DNA of 64,000 bases from Polynucleobacter arcticus. Its GTDB lineage: Bacteria > Pseudomonadota > Gammaproteobacteria > Burkholderiales > Burkholderiaceae. The DNA is taken from positions 62,001 through 126,000 of the forward strand of contig NZ_CP028940.1 in the NCBI RefSeq assembly GCF_013307205.1. Reading direction: 5' to 3'. This document shows positions 30,367 through 39,936 of the stretch, in pieces; position 1 is the stretch's first letter, and every line of letters begins with the position of its first letter. The translations under genes and the position numbers were made by a program. The notes below the pieces were generated by a model, which worked only from the letters and a program-made list of their open reading frames with translations, did no database searches and was not told where the DNA came from.

Positions 30367-30993
30367 ATGAAGTTAACTTTAGCCCTCTCGAAGGGGCGTA
30401 TCTTCGAAGAAACCGCCGAGATCTTATCTAAGATCGGCGTTCGTCCGCTGGAAGATCCTGAGAAGTCACGCAAACTCATCATTGAGACCTCCAATCCCGA
30501 TGTGCGCCTTATTATTGTGCGCGCCTCGGATGTACCCACTTATGTGCAGTTTGGCGGTGCCGATTTTGGAGTAGCCGGTTTAGATGTCTTGATGGAAAAT
30601 GGTACTGATGGTTTGTATGTTCCATTTGATCTGAATATTGCCAAATGCCGCATGTCGGTTGCCGTTAAAGAAGGCTTCGATTACGCGGCAGCCGTAAAGC
30701 AGGGATCTCGTTTAAAAGTGGCAACAAAGTATGTCAATTGCGCACGCGAGCACTTTGCCAACAAGGGCGTACATATCGATACCATTCACTTGTATGGCTC
30801 AATGGAGTTAGCTCCATTGGTAGGTCTGGCTGATGCAATCGTAGATTTAGTGTCCACTGGCAATACTTTGCGTGCAAATGGGTTGCTTGAAGTTGAACCT
30901 ATTGCTGATATCAGTGCGCGTTTGGTAGTTAATCAAGCTTCGTATAAGCGTAAGCGTACTCAGTTGCAGCCATTCTTTGAGTTGCTAAAGTAA
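30367..30993 (+). CDS. hisG: ATP phosphoribosyltransferase, short form
   Basis: HisG starts histidine synthesis by joining ATP and PRPP. At 208 aa this is the short form: the catalytic core ([42 protein letters not shown]) without the C-terminal regulatory domain. Short HisG works with the regulatory subunit HisZ, which is not in this window. hisD follows after 12 bases. Confidence 0.96.
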   Translation: MKLTLALSKGRIFEETAEILSKIGVRPLEDPEKSRKLIIETSNPDVRLIIVRASDVPTYVQFGGADFGVAGLDVLMENGTDGLYVPFDLNIAKCRMSVAVKEGFDYAAAVKQGSRLKVATKYVNCAREHFANKGVHIDTIHLYGSMELAPLVGLADAIVDLVSTGNTLRANGLLEVEPIADISARLVVNQASYKRKRTQLQPFFELLK

Positions 30994-31005
30994 AGAACAA
31001 TCCCT

Positions 31006-32328
31006 ATGTCATTAGAAGTGAAAGTCAAGCGCCTAAATAGCCAAGATGCAGGGTTTAAAGAAACTCTGCTCTCTAGCCTTTCTTTGCCGATGGCCGATGA
31101 TGAGGCGATTGATGCTGTTGTGATGAAAATATTGGCGCAAGTAAAAGATCGCGGTGATGCTGCGGTTCTCGATTTTACAAAGCAGTTTGATCGTTTAGAT
31201 GTTGCTAGTGTTACTGAGCTAGAAATTTCTCAAGCAGAATTAAAAAAATCCTACGAAGCATTATCGGCTGAGCAAAAAAATGCTTTAGATATTGCTGCGC
31301 AAAGAGTACGTGCTTATCACGAAAAACAAAAGATTGAAGCGGGTTGCCACTCTTGGGAATACGAAGAGGCGGATGGTACGCGCTTAGGTCAAAAAGTCAC
31401 TGCCCTAGATCGCGTTGGAATTTATGTCCCTGGCGGCAAAGCGGCCTACCCATCATCTGTTTTGATGAATGCCATTCCAGCCAAAGTTGCTGGTGTACAA
31501 GAGGTCATCATGGTGGTGCCAACTCCTGATGGCGCTCGCAATCCCTTAGTGTTGGCTGCTGCCTATTTGGCAGGGGTTGATCGTGTCTTCACGATTGGCG
31601 GAGCACAGGCTGTTGGCGCTTTAGCTTATGGCACTAAAACGATTCCACCGGTCGACAAAATTGTAGGCCCGGGCAATGCTTATGTAGCCGCTGCCAAGCG
31701 CCGAGTATTTGGTACTGTTGGTATCGACATGATTGCCGGCCCATCAGAAATCTTGGTGCTCTGCGATGGCTCTAGTAATCCTGATTGGATTGCGATGGAT
31801 TTGTTTTCTCAAGCAGAGCATGATGAGTTGGCGCAGTCCATCTTGCTTTGTCCTGATGAGCAATTTATTGAGAAAGTACAAGCAAGTATCAATCAGTTAT
31901 TACCAGAGATGCCGAGAAAAAAAGTGATTGAAACATCGCTTGCCAATCGCGCTCTATTGATTCAGGTAAAAGACATGGCTCAAGCTTGTGAGATTGCTAA
32001 CGACATCGCTGCAGAGCATTTAGAAATTTGCGCTGCTGAGCCACGTCAATGGGCAGAATTGATTCGCCATGCGGGAGCAATCTTCATGGGTAATTACACT
32101 AGCGAATCTCTTGGTGATTATTGTGCTGGACCAAATCACGTCTTGCCAACAGCACGCACTGCACGCTTCTCTTCGCCTTTGGGTGTGTATGACTTTATCA
32201 AGCGTTCCAGCATGATTGAAGTCAGTGCAGCGGGGGCACAAACTTTGGGTACGGTGGCTAGTACGCTCGCCCACGGTGAAGGCTTAACAGCCCATGCACG
32301 CGCTGCTGAGATGCGCCTGAACAAATAA
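31006..32328 (+). CDS. hisD: Histidinol dehydrogenase
   Basis: HisD oxidises L-histidinol to histidine in two NAD-dependent steps with a bound zinc. The 440-residue sequence contains [57 protein letters not shown], and [12 protein letters not shown] with the zinc-binding His/Gln/Asp region, plus [11 protein letters not shown]. Complete. It runs toward hisC, with their stops 7 bases apart. Confidence 0.97.
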   Translation: MSLEVKVKRLNSQDAGFKETLLSSLSLPMADDEAIDAVVMKILAQVKDRGDAAVLDFTKQFDRLDVASVTELEISQAELKKSYEALSAEQKNALDIAAQRVRAYHEKQKIEAGCHSWEYEEADGTRLGQKVTALDRVGIYVPGGKAAYPSSVLMNAIPAKVAGVQEVIMVVPTPDGARNPLVLAAAYLAGVDRVFTIGGAQAVGALAYGTKTIPPVDKIVGPGNAYVAAAKRRVFGTVGIDMIAGPSEILVLCDGSSNPDWIAMDLFSQAEHDELAQSILLCPDEQFIEKVQASINQLLPEMPRKKVIETSLANRALLIQVKDMAQACEIANDIAAEHLEICAAEPRQWAELIRHAGAIFMGNYTSESLGDYCAGPNHVLPTARTARFSSPLGVYDFIKRSSMIEVSAAGAQTLGTVASTLAHGEGLTAHARAAEMRLNK

Positions 32329-32335
32329 AGCGGGT

Positions 32336-33409
32336 TTAAGCGCTAACTAGAATTTCTTTTAAGGCAGCGATCAACTCATTTGTTTGCTCATCGGTACCGA
32401 TGGTGATGCGCAAAAATTCTTCTACGCGTGCCGATTTAAAGTGACGCACGATAATTCCACGATCACGTAAAGCTTGATGCAACTTCACGCCAGCATGTTT
32501 GGGGTGACGTGTAAAAATAAAATTGGCTGTTGACGGCAAAGTATCAAATCCCAGGGAAGCGAGCTCTTTTACAAGATGCTCTCGGGTTTGAATCACTTTT
32601 CCAGCGGTGAATTCCAAGTGGGCTTGATCTTCTATTGCGGCGATTGCGCCAACTTGGGCCAAGCGGCCCAGAGGGTAAGAATTAAAGCTGTTCTTTACAC
32701 GCTCTAGACCTTCAATCAGCGCCGGGTGGCCCACCGCAAATCCCACTCGCAAACCTGCAAGGGCGCGTGATTTGGAGAGGGTGTGAACGACCAAGAGGTT
32801 TTCTGGGCAAGCACTTCCGCGAAGCAGTGGAATGCAGGACTCAGTTCCATAGTCCACATAGGCCTCATCAATGACTACTACTGAATCAGTGTTTCTACTC
32901 AACAAGGCTTCAATATCAGCCCGAGGAATGGCTCGTCCAGTTGGTGCGTTGGGATTAGGGAAAATAATCCCACCATTGGGGGTTTTGAAATCACTGGCTT
33001 GTATCTCAAAATCGGATCCCAGGGGGATGGTCTGATAGTCAATGCCAAATAACTTGCAATAGACGGGGTAAAAGCTATAAGTGATGTCCGGGAATTGGAT
33101 TGGCTTAGATTGCTTTAGGAGGCCTAAAAAGACGTGGGCAAGGACTTCATCGGAACCATTACCTAAAAACACCTGTTTTGGGTCTAGACCATGTAAATCG
33201 GCAATAGCCTTCTTGAGGGAAGCGCCCTCAGGATCTGGGTAAAGCCTCAAATCATCGTTGTTATGCCCATGAATGGCTGCTAGCGCTTTGGGGGATGGAC
33301 CATATGGGCTTTCGTTGGTATTGAGCTTTACCAGTCGCTCCATTTGCGGTTGCTCCCCAGGAATATAAGGGGTGAGGGTCTGAACAACGGGGCTCCAAAA
33401 GCGGCTCAT
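32336..33409 (-). CDS. hisC: Histidinol-phosphate aminotransferase, inverted within the his cluster
   Basis: HisC is the PLP aminotransferase that makes histidinol phosphate. The 357 residues show [42 protein letters not shown], and the PLP lysine in [20 protein letters not shown]. It is intact, yet lies on the minus strand between plus-strand hisD and hisB, whereas relatives usually have hisG-D-C-B in one direction. It therefore needs its own promoter in the 127-base region shared with hisB. Confidence 0.95.
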   Translation of the reverse strand: MSRFWSPVVQTLTPYIPGEQPQMERLVKLNTNESPYGPSPKALAAIHGHNNDDLRLYPDPEGASLKKAIADLHGLDPKQVFLGNGSDEVLAHVFLGLLKQSKPIQFPDITYSFYPVYCKLFGIDYQTIPLGSDFEIQASDFKTPNGGIIFPNPNAPTGRAIPRADIEALLSRNTDSVVVIDEAYVDYGTESCIPLLRGSACPENLLVVHTLSKSRALAGLRVGFAVGHPALIEGLERVKNSFNSYPLGRLAQVGAIAAIEDQAHLEFTAGKVIQTREHLVKELASLGFDTLPSTANFIFTRHPKHAGVKLHQALRDRGIIVRHFKSARVEEFLRITIGTDEQTNELIAALKEILVSA

Positions 33410-33487
33410 GGGGGACTCTAGTCAAAAAATCAGCAAAAGTTAATCAATGTCATCAAACAACATCAGCATTTATATCTGTATTAGGAA

Positions 33488-33536
33488 TGATATTATGAGG
33501 CTTCAATCAACACTTCGCCTCGCGGCGCTCTGAAGC
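33488..33536 (+). promoter_or_regulatory. Putative hisB promoter and folded leader
   Basis: TGA-TATTAT (33488-33496) reads as an extended -10 box. The following leader contains CGCC-TCGC-GGCG (33516-33527) and the outer arms GCTTCA (33500-33505) and TGAAGC (33531-33536), the second touching the hisB ATG. No clear Shine-Dalgarno is present. A promoter here is needed because hisC is inverted; the RNA fold is a reading of complementarity only. Confidence 0.4.
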
Positions 33537-34124
33537 ATGCGGCAAGCCGACGTTACCCGAAACACTTCGGAAACCAAAATTCAAATTGCGATCAATTTAG
33601 ATGGCACAGGTAAGGCTGAGCTCGCCTCGGGCGTACCCTTTCTAGACCATATGTTGGATCAAATCGCCCGTCACGGCATGATTGATCTCAAAGTAGTCGC
33701 TAATGGCGATACCCACATTGATGACCACCACACCGTTGAGGATGTGGGGATTACTCTAGGACAAGCATTTGCCAAGGCAGTTGGCGACAAGGCGGGTATT
33801 ACCCGCTATGGCCATTCCTACGTCCCTTTGGATGAAACTCTGTCGCGTGTGGTGATCGACTTTTCAGGCCGTCCAGGCTTGGAGTTCAACGTCCCATTCA
33901 CGCGGGCGCGGGTAGGTGACTTTGATGTGGACCTCAGTATTGAGTTCTTCCGCGGGTTTGTGAACCATGCTGGAGTCACTTTACACATCGATAATTTACG
34001 TGGCATTAATGCCCATCACCAGATTGAAACCGTGTTTAAAGCATTTGGACGCGCCTTGCGCATGGCTTTAGAGTTGGATCCACGCGCTTCTGGTGTTGTT
34101 CCCTCGACTAAGGGCAGCCTCTAA
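33537..34124 (+). CDS. hisB: Imidazoleglycerol-phosphate dehydratase
   Basis: HisB dehydrates imidazole glycerol phosphate using manganese bound by paired histidine motifs. The 195-residue monofunctional form is seen, with no fused phosphatase: [45 protein letters not shown] and [17 protein letters not shown]. It opens the second his transcription block hisB-H-A-F. Confidence 0.97.
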   Translation: MRQADVTRNTSETKIQIAINLDGTGKAELASGVPFLDHMLDQIARHGMIDLKVVANGDTHIDDHHTVEDVGITLGQAFAKAVGDKAGITRYGHSYVPLDETLSRVVIDFSGRPGLEFNVPFTRARVGDFDVDLSIEFFRGFVNHAGVTLHIDNLRGINAHHQIETVFKAFGRALRMALELDPRASGVVPSTKGSL

Positions 34125-34186
34125 TCTAGAAAATTTCTAGCATTGAGTAGCAGACTGTCTAAAAACTACAGAACATAGGCTAACCA

Positions 34187-34849
34187 TTGGCGCAAACCAT
34201 TGCGATCGTTGATTACGGAATGGGTAATCTACGCTCCGTTTATCAAGCCTTTCATCATGTGGCACCTGATGCCAATGTGGTCATTGCCCGCACCCCGGAA
34301 GCAATCATCTCGGCTGAGCGAGTAGTGCTCCCAGGGCAGGGCGCTATGCCAGATTGCATGAAGCATCTCGAGGAGTCTGGTCTATTGGAGGCGCTACTAG
34401 ATGCAGCTAAAAATAAACCCCTTTTGGGCGTGTGTGTTGGCGAGCAAATGCTATTTGATCAAAGCGCAGAGGTGCGAGCGCTATCCGACAAGCCTTGGAC
34501 GCCCTGCTTGGGTTTGATTCCTGGAGAAGTGCGACGTTTTGAGTTAGCTGGCAAATTACAGCCAGATGGCTCGGCGTATAAGGTGCCGCATATGGGCTGG
34601 AACCAGGTGCGTCAGGATCGTCAGCACGCGCTTTGGGACGGCATCCCAGATTTGACGAGTTTTTACTTTGTGCATAGTTACTATGTTGTACCGCAGCGCA
34701 AAAAAGACATAGCGAGCTCAACCGAATATGGTGATTGGTTTACTTCTGCTGTCGCAAGGGATAATATTTTTGCAACGCAATTTCATCCAGAAAAAAGTGC
34801 AGAATACGGATTAAAGCTCTACAACAATTTTGTTTCTTGGCAACCTTAA
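34187..34849 (+). CDS. hisH: Imidazole glycerol phosphate synthase, glutamine amidotransferase subunit (TTG start)
   Basis: HisH releases ammonia from glutamine and channels it to HisF. The triad is recognisable: Cys83 in [10 protein letters not shown] and the His/Glu pair in [11 protein letters not shown] near the C-terminus. The usual family motif is GICLGMQ. The first beta-strand [16 protein letters not shown] requires the start at TTG 34187; no ATG or GTG is available before it. 220 aa, full length. hisA follows after 18 bases. Confidence 0.94.
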   Translation: MAQTIAIVDYGMGNLRSVYQAFHHVAPDANVVIARTPEAIISAERVVLPGQGAMPDCMKHLEESGLLEALLDAAKNKPLLGVCVGEQMLFDQSAEVRALSDKPWTPCLGLIPGEVRRFELAGKLQPDGSAYKVPHMGWNQVRQDRQHALWDGIPDLTSFYFVHSYYVVPQRKKDIASSTEYGDWFTSAVARDNIFATQFHPEKSAEYGLKLYNNFVSWQP

Positions 34850-34867
34850 TACATCTAACGTACCACT

Positions 34868-35629
34868 ATGCTGCTGATTCCTGCGATTGACCTAAAAGAC
34901 GGCCACTGTGTTCGACTCGAACAAGGTGATATGGATAAGGCTACGGTTTTTTCTGAAGATCCAGGGGCGATGGCAGCCCATTGGATTAGTAAGGGAGCGC
35001 GTCGCTTGCACTTGGTGGATTTAAATGGCGCCTTTGCGGGTAAGCTCAAAAACGAGTCTGCCATTAAATCCATTCTGAAAGCGGTTGGTAATGAGATTCC
35101 CGTTCAATTGGGCGGTGGGATTCGTGATCTTGAAACCATTGAGCGTTTATTGGATGATGGTATCAGTACCGTCATTATTGGTACTGCAGCAGTGAAGAGT
35201 CCAGGCTTTGTCCAAGATGCCTGCACTGCTTTCCCAGGTCACATCATGGTGGGTTTGGATGCGCGTGACGGGAAAGTGGCCACAGATGGCTGGAGCAAAA
35301 TTACTGGTCACGAAGTCATTGACCTTGCTAAGAAATTTGAAGACTATGGTGTCGAGGCAATTATTTATACCGATATTGGTCGCGACGGCATGATGAAGGG
35401 CATCAATATGGATGCCACGATTAAGTTAGCGCAAGCGATTCGGATTCCGGTGATTGCTAGTGGTGGCCTCTCAAATAATCAAGATATTGAAGCCCTGTGC
35501 GAAGCTGAATTTGAAGGTGTGATGGGTGTCATTGCTGGCCGCTCGATTTATGCTGGCGACTTAGATTTAACTGCAGCACAAAAGTATGCTGACGAGTTAA
35601 CGCTGAAGTTCGCTAAGAAAATTATCTAG
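34868..35629 (+). CDS. hisA: Phosphoribosylformimino-5-aminoimidazole carboxamide ribotide isomerase
   Basis: HisA is a TIM-barrel sugar isomerase in histidine synthesis. The 253-residue protein shows [14 protein letters not shown] with the catalytic Asp, [30 protein letters not shown], the second catalytic Asp in [12 protein letters not shown], and [12 protein letters not shown]. It lies 18 bases after hisH and 11 before hisF. Confidence 0.97.
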   Translation: MLLIPAIDLKDGHCVRLEQGDMDKATVFSEDPGAMAAHWISKGARRLHLVDLNGAFAGKLKNESAIKSILKAVGNEIPVQLGGGIRDLETIERLLDDGISTVIIGTAAVKSPGFVQDACTAFPGHIMVGLDARDGKVATDGWSKITGHEVIDLAKKFEDYGVEAIIYTDIGRDGMMKGINMDATIKLAQAIRIPVIASGGLSNNQDIEALCEAEFEGVMGVIAGRSIYAGDLDLTAAQKYADELTLKFAKKII

Positions 35630-35640
35630 AGTGCTGATCA

Positions 35641-36399
35641 GTGTTAACTAAGCGAATTATTCCCTGTCTTGATGTTACGGCAGGGCGCGTTGTGAAGGGT
35701 GTGAATTTCGTTGGCCTGCGTGATGCAGGTGATCCAGTCGAGATTGCAAAACGTTACGACACCCAAGGCGCTGATGAGCTCACGTTCTTGGATATCACCG
35801 CTACTTCTGATGGGCGCGATTTGATATTGCACATCATTGAAGATGTCGCATCTCAAGTATTTATTCCTTTGACAGTTGGTGGTGGCGTGCGCGCTGTAGC
35901 GGATGTGCGACGCTTACTCAATGCCGGTGCTGACAAAGTGAGTATGAATTCTTCTGCAGTAGCAAATCCAGATTTAGTTTCTGATGCGGCTGCGTATTAC
36001 GGTTCGCAATGCATCGTGGTGGCGATTGACGCCAAGAAGACTGAAGCAGGTAACTGGGAAGTATTTACCCATGGCGGTCGAACTGCCACTGGTATGGATG
36101 TCGTTGTATGGGCAACTGAAGTTGCCAAGCGCGGTGCTGGTGAAATACTCCTCACCAGTATGAATCGCGATGGCAGCAAAGATGGTTTTGATCTTGAGCT
36201 CACTGCCGCAGTCAGTGATGCTGTGAGTATTCCGGTGATCGCATCTGGCGGCGTCGGTAATTTGCAGCATTTAGTCGACGGCATTACTCAAGGCCATGCT
36301 GATGCGGTACTCGCAGCCAGTATTTTTCACTATGGTGAATACACCGTTGGTCAGGCAAAAGAATATATGGCGAGCCAAGGAATTCCGGTTCGAATTTAA
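35641..36399 (+). CDS. hisF: Imidazole glycerol phosphate synthase, cyclase subunit (GTG start)
   Basis: HisF uses ammonia from HisH to form imidazole glycerol phosphate and AICAR. The 252-residue TIM barrel begins [20 protein letters not shown] with catalytic Asp11, and has [21 protein letters not shown], the second Asp in [15 protein letters not shown], and [13 protein letters not shown]. The start codon is GTG. The convergent hicB ends 9 bases later, interrupting the usual run into hisI. Confidence 0.96.
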   Translation: MLTKRIIPCLDVTAGRVVKGVNFVGLRDAGDPVEIAKRYDTQGADELTFLDITATSDGRDLILHIIEDVASQVFIPLTVGGGVRAVADVRRLLNAGADKVSMNSSAVANPDLVSDAAAYYGSQCIVVAIDAKKTEAGNWEVFTHGGRTATGMDVVVWATEVAKRGAGEILLTSMNRDGSKDGFDLELTAAVSDAVSIPVIASGGVGNLQHLVDGITQGHADAVLAASIFHYGEYTVGQAKEYMASQGIPVRI

Positions 36400-36408
36400 T
36401 CGGAAAAT

Positions 36409-36804
36409 TTAAGCGCTGATTGCCATATGGGCGATAAATGCAGAGCGATTTTCACCTGCTGACTTGGCTTTAGCGTCTAGCCTTGCTAATACTCTTCTGG
36501 GCAAAGTGATGTTTACTCTTTCAATTTCATCTGAAAGCAGAGCTGGATCAATCTCAGCAATTGCCCAGATGCATCCTTTAAACCCTTTTTTCTTTTGTAG
36601 ATTAGTAATGGAGCTGGGTTTGGGTATGTCTTCGCCAGCATCTAAGGCTGCCTCAATCCAAAGCTCGATTGCTTCTTTCGCATTTTCAATGGCTTCATCA
36701 ATGCCACCGTCGGCTGCGGAGAAGCAGCCCGGTAAATCCGGAACGACTACACCCCATGCCGCCTTATCTCCTCCTGGCTCAATAGCAATTGGATATTTCA
36801 TCAT
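36409..36804 (-). CDS. hicB: HicB-type antitoxin
   Basis: HicB neutralises the mRNA-cleaving toxin HicA and represses the operon. The 131 residues have the RNase-H-like N-terminal domain (YPIAIEPGG, WGVVVPDLPGCFSAADG, EAIENAKEAIELWIEAAL) and a C-terminal ribbon-helix-helix DNA-binding domain (ERVNITLPRRVLARLDAKAK). It lies 6 bases downstream of hicA in the canonical hicA-hicB order. The module is antisense to, and inserted inside, the his gene series. Confidence 0.93.
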   Translation of the reverse strand: MMKYPIAIEPGGDKAAWGVVVPDLPGCFSAADGGIDEAIENAKEAIELWIEAALDAGEDIPKPSSITNLQKKKGFKGCIWAIAEIDPALLSDEIERVNITLPRRVLARLDAKAKSAGENRSAFIAHMAISA

Positions 36805-36810
36805 GCCCCT

Positions 36811-36993
36811 TTATTTAATGCCTGCTTGTTTCAGAACCTTTTGAACCAATCCAATGCCCAGATCCTTTTTGGGGTGAGGGACTGTAATATGCCCAGCCTT
36901 AAAGGGATGATTAAAAACATGATGAGAGCCTTTTGAGCCACGCAGTACCCACCCATCCATTTCTAAAGCTTTGATAAGTTCTTTGCTGTTCAT
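36811..36993 (-). CDS. hicA: HicA-type mRNA interferase toxin
   Basis: HicA binds and cleaves mRNA through a small dsRBD-like fold with a catalytic histidine. The start is set at ATG 36993 (MNSKELIKALEMDGW), giving 60 aa, the family's normal length; the frame is open to 37056 but the extra residues do not resemble the family. The catalytic His24 lies in RGSKGSHHVFNHP, followed by HITVPHPKKDLGIGLVQKVLKQAG. It appears intact. Confidence 0.92.
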   Translation of the reverse strand: MNSKELIKALEMDGWVLRGSKGSHHVFNHPFKAGHITVPHPKKDLGIGLVQKVLKQAGIK

Positions 36994-36997
36994 TCTC

Positions 36998-37028
36998 GAA
37001 TTATAAATTCTATACACATCATACACAC
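36998..37028 (-). promoter_or_regulatory. Putative hicAB promoter/operator
   Basis: Just upstream of hicA on the minus strand, TATAAT lies within the palindrome GAATT-ATA-AATTC (36998-37010), and two ATACACA copies (37012-37018 and 37021-37027, plus-strand reading, 9-base period) follow upstream. Autoregulated toxin-antitoxin operons usually have such operators for the antitoxin's ribbon-helix-helix domain. If this -10 is used, transcription starts almost at the hicA ATG. Binding is inferred. Confidence 0.42.
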
Positions 37029-37126
37029 AAAATAAGTTAGTGTCCATGTGGGGCAACGGGTCGTTTCAGTAAGCCCTAGGCCGCTATTTATTCGTTGGTG
37101 CGAATAATTCTGTCAAAATTGAGCAA

Positions 37127-37522
37127 ATGTCAGATACAAATAAAAAATCACAAGAACAAGCATTGTTAGAGAGCGTAACTTGGAATAACCAGGGCCTAGT
37201 TCCTGTTATTGCCCAAGAAGCCGATAGCGGCGATGTGCTGATGATGGCTTGGATGAATCGTGAGGCCCTTTTAGAGACAATGCGCAGAGGAGAGGCAGTC
37301 TATTGGACTCGTTCTAGACAAAAACTCTGGCATAAAGGCGAAGAATCCGGTCACACCCAAAAAGTAAAAGAAATCCGCCTCGACTGCGATGGCGATACAG
37401 TTTTGCTCATAGTTGAGCAAAAAGATGGCATTGCTTGCCATACTGGCGAGCACAGCTGTTTCTTTCTGCGCTGGGATTCTGTTAAATCTGCCTGGGTGGA
37501 TGAGTCCAAGGGCCCTAAATAG
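37127..37522 (+). CDS. hisI: Phosphoribosyl-AMP cyclohydrolase
   Basis: HisI opens the adenine ring of phosphoribosyl-AMP using zinc. The 131-residue stand-alone form shows [34 protein letters not shown], the metal site region [15 protein letters not shown], and [10 protein letters not shown]. HisE is separate, unlike the fused enterobacterial HisIE. It starts 134 bases after hicA's start codon, so hisI-hisE probably have a promoter of their own in that gap. Confidence 0.96.
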   Translation: MSDTNKKSQEQALLESVTWNNQGLVPVIAQEADSGDVLMMAWMNREALLETMRRGEAVYWTRSRQKLWHKGEESGHTQKVKEIRLDCDGDTVLLIVEQKDGIACHTGEHSCFFLRWDSVKSAWVDESKGPK

Positions 37523-37562
37523 GCTCTTCTCGTCTTTCTGGCAATAAAAGACATAAAATCGC

Positions 37563-37967
37563 ATGATGAACAGCTCAGCGCAAAATCCTTCCAATTTAGA
37601 CTCTGCTTTAGCCCATTTGGCCGATGTGGTGGACCAGCGACGGGATGCATTTAAAGCGGGCCAGGCTGATCCCAAGACCTCCTATACAGCTTTACTCTTT
37701 TCCAAGGGCGACGATGGGATTTTGAAGAAAATTGGCGAAGAAGCCACCGAAGCGGTGATGGCTGCCAAGGATGCTCGTAACGCCAATTTGGCTCCTGAGC
37801 AGCAAAAGCTCTTAGTGGGCGAGATGGCTGACCTGTGGTTTCATTGCCTGATTGCGCTTTCCCAGTTTGGTTTACGTCCAGAAGACGTGGTTTCTGAGCT
37901 AGAGCGCCGTTTGGGCACCTCCGGTATTGAAGAAAAGGCCGCCAGAAAAGCCGCCAGCAAGGAGTAA
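37563..37967 (+). CDS. hisE: Phosphoribosyl-ATP pyrophosphatase
   Basis: HisE hydrolyses phosphoribosyl-ATP to phosphoribosyl-AMP. The 134-residue MazG-like all-alpha protein has [24 protein letters not shown], the E-E-x-x-E metal motif, and [14 protein letters not shown]. The N-terminus carries about 25 extra residues compared with the shortest members. It precedes the HIT gene by 3 bases. Confidence 0.95.
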   Translation: MMNSSAQNPSNLDSALAHLADVVDQRRDAFKAGQADPKTSYTALLFSKGDDGILKKIGEEATEAVMAAKDARNANLAPEQQKLLVGEMADLWFHCLIALSQFGLRPEDVVSELERRLGTSGIEEKAARKAASKE

Positions 37968-37970
37968 TTG

Positions 37971-38327
37971 ATGCCTCACGATCCAAATTGCCTGTTTTGT
38001 AAGATTTCTCAAGGAACTATCCCATCCCAAAAGGTATATGAGGATGAAGAAATCTATGCATTTAACGATATCAACCCAGCTGCTCCCATCCATTTTTTGA
38101 TGATTCCTAAGAAACATATCCCGATGTTGGAGTCTGCCGAGGCGGCAGATGCGCCATTGCTAGGTAGAATGATGGAATTAGCGTCGCGTCTTGCCAAGGA
38201 GCAGGGTTGCCGTCCTGGAAAAGAGGGTGGCTTTAGAGTAGTAGTGAACAATGGTGCAGATGGTGGGCAAGAAGTTTATCACTTGCATTTGCATGTGATG
38301 GGCGGTCCGCGCCCCTGGAAAAAATAG
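37971..38327 (+). CDS. hinT: HIT-family nucleotide hydrolase (HinT-like)
   Basis: HIT proteins of this type hydrolyse adenosine 5'-phosphoramidates. The start is ATG 37971 ([12 protein letters not shown]), giving 118 aa. Motifs: [41 protein letters not shown], and the histidine triad [10 protein letters not shown]. The gene commonly lies between hisE and tatA in betaproteobacteria. Confidence 0.94.
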   Translation: MPHDPNCLFCKISQGTIPSQKVYEDEEIYAFNDINPAAPIHFLMIPKKHIPMLESAEAADAPLLGRMMELASRLAKEQGCRPGKEGGFRVVVNNGADGGQEVYHLHLHVMGGPRPWKK

Positions 38328-38343
38328 TTCGAGGAGATTAAAA

Positions 38344-38574
38344 ATGGGTTCATTTAGTATTTGGCATTGGTTGATTGTTTTGGTGATCGTGATGTTGGTA
38401 TTCGGTACCAAAAAATTGCGCAATATGGGTGCCGACTTAGGTGGCGCTGTTAAGGGCTTTAAAGATGGTATGAAAACCCCTGAGGCTGCTGAAGAGCCAA
38501 AAGAGCAGATTCAGAGCGCTGCCGCATCACCAGAAAAAACGGTGGACGTTCACGCTAAAGACGTTAACAAGTAA
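38344..38574 (+). CDS. tatA: Twin-arginine translocase subunit TatA
   Basis: TatA multimerises to form the protein-conducting part of the Tat system, which exports folded proteins. The 76 residues show an N-terminal membrane helix ([20 protein letters not shown]), the hinge [10 protein letters not shown], an amphipathic helix, and an acidic/alanine-rich tail. GAGGAG precedes the ATG. First of tatABC. Confidence 0.95.
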   Translation: MGSFSIWHWLIVLVIVMLVFGTKKLRNMGADLGGAVKGFKDGMKTPEAAEEPKEQIQSAAASPEKTVDVHAKDVNK

Positions 38575-38602
38575 TTGTTGATTGAAATAATGCGCACCTG
38601 CA

Positions 38603-39079
38603 ATGATTGATCTTGGAGTTTCAAAGCTTGCACTTATTGCAGTAGTTGCATTGGTGGTGGTTGGTCCCGAGCGCCTTCCGAAGATTGCCCGCATGGCAGG
38701 TAATTTATTTGGACGAGCGCAACGTTATATGGCAGATGTAAAGTCTGAAGTCAGTCGCCAGATGGACGTTGAAGAATTTAAAAAGCTGCGCGAAGAGAGT
38801 ACTTCCGCATTAAAAGATGTAGAGAACTCTATTCAATCAACAGTCCAAGAGGCTAAAGCCAATCTGAGTGATCAAGCGGACATCTTTGAGCATAGTTACA
38901 CGAGAGCTCCATTAGATGAAAAAGAAGTGCTTGGTAAGTCCATTCGCCAAGGCCGTAAGAGTTGGGGTGTGAGACGTGCAGCTAGGCCGGTTTGGTTTAA
39001 GCGCTCTACTGGTATGCGCACACAGGTGCAATCTGGTGCTGCTCGCATGAAGCGCTTTCATCACAGTGCCAACAAGTAA
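38603..39079 (+). CDS. tatB: Twin-arginine translocase subunit TatB
   Basis: TatB works with TatC in signal-peptide recognition. The 158-residue protein starts MIDLGVSKLALIAVVALVVV with the invariant GPERLPKIAR hinge, a long amphipathic helix, and a strongly basic C-terminus (RQGRKSWGVRRAARPVWFKR). The E-x-L-P hinge distinguishes it from TatA. Confidence 0.94.
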   Translation: MIDLGVSKLALIAVVALVVVGPERLPKIARMAGNLFGRAQRYMADVKSEVSRQMDVEEFKKLREESTSALKDVENSIQSTVQEAKANLSDQADIFEHSYTRAPLDEKEVLGKSIRQGRKSWGVRRAARPVWFKRSTGMRTQVQSGAARMKRFHHSANK

Positions 39080-39117
39080 TAAAAGAATCAAAACTACAAG
39101 AATATAAACAACCGCGC

Positions 39118-39936
39118 ATGACTGAAAACAATTCATCAGAAGATTCGGGCTTACAAGAATCTTTCCTATCTCATTTGTATGAGCTGCGGGATCGTATTAT
39201 TAAATCGGTCATAGCCATCATTGCGGTGTTTGTTTGCCTGGTGTACTGGGCCCCAGATATTTTTCATTTATTTTCACAGCCACTACTAGACTCATTGCCC
39301 TCAGGTGGAAAAATGATTGTGACGGATGTCACTGGATCATTCTTTGTGCCCATGAAGGTCACGATGTTGGTTGCTTTCATCATTGCTCTGCCGGTAGTGA
39401 TGTATCAGCTTTGGGCATTTATTGCTCCTGGCTTATATCAACATGAGCGCAAGCTAATCGTGCCCTTAGTGGTGAGTAGCTACAGCCTCTTTTTATTTGG
39501 AATGGCGTTCGCTTACTTTTTGGTATTTCCTACTGTTTTTGAATTCATGGCCAGTTATAACGCACCACTGGGTGCGGAAATGTCCACTGACATCGATAAG
39601 TATCTAAGCTTTGCGATGAACACCTTCCTGGCATTTGGACTTACTTTTGAAGTTCCAGTTGTCGTCGTTGTCTTGGTTCGGATGGGTATGGTTTCTCTAG
39701 AAAAGCTCAGAGAGATTCGCCCTTATGTAATTGTGGGTGCCTTTGTGATCTCTGCTGTCGTGACGCCACCCGATGTGCTTTCTCAATTACTGCTGGCGAT
39801 CCCAATGACTCTTCTCTATGAGTTAGGCTTACTAATAGCCCGCTTCTATGTGCCGAAGCCCTCTGACGACGACACAAAAGAGGCTGAGCCTAAAGATGCT
39901 GAATCTAAGGGTGCCGACCCTCAAGCAAGCGCTTGA
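39118..39936 (+). CDS. tatC: Twin-arginine translocase subunit TatC
   Basis: TatC is the six-helix receptor for twin-arginine signal peptides. The 272 residues include ESFLSHLYELRDRIIKSVIA, YQLWAFIAPGLYQHERK, the AFGLTFEVPVVVV region and RPYVIVGAFVISAVVTPPDVLSQ, and end in a charged KEAEPKDAESKGADPQ-type tail. That tail overlaps the end of the opposing Sel1/TPR gene by 16 bases. A likely Tat substrate in the window is the Rieske protein PetA. Confidence 0.96.
   Translation: MTENNSSEDSGLQESFLSHLYELRDRIIKSVIAIIAVFVCLVYWAPDIFHLFSQPLLDSLPSGGKMIVTDVTGSFFVPMKVTMLVAFIIALPVVMYQLWAFIAPGLYQHERKLIVPLVVSSYSLFLFGMAFAYFLVFPTVFEFMASYNAPLGAEMSTDIDKYLSFAMNTFLAFGLTFEVPVVVVVLVRMGMVSLEKLREIRPYVIVGAFVISAVVTPPDVLSQLLLAIPMTLLYELGLLIARFYVPKPSDDDTKEAEPKDAESKGADPQASA

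Noticed and set aside
36994..37056. Longer HicA starting at 37056 (81 aa)
   Set aside because: The added residues do not resemble the family, and they cover the likely promoter; 60 aa is the normal length.
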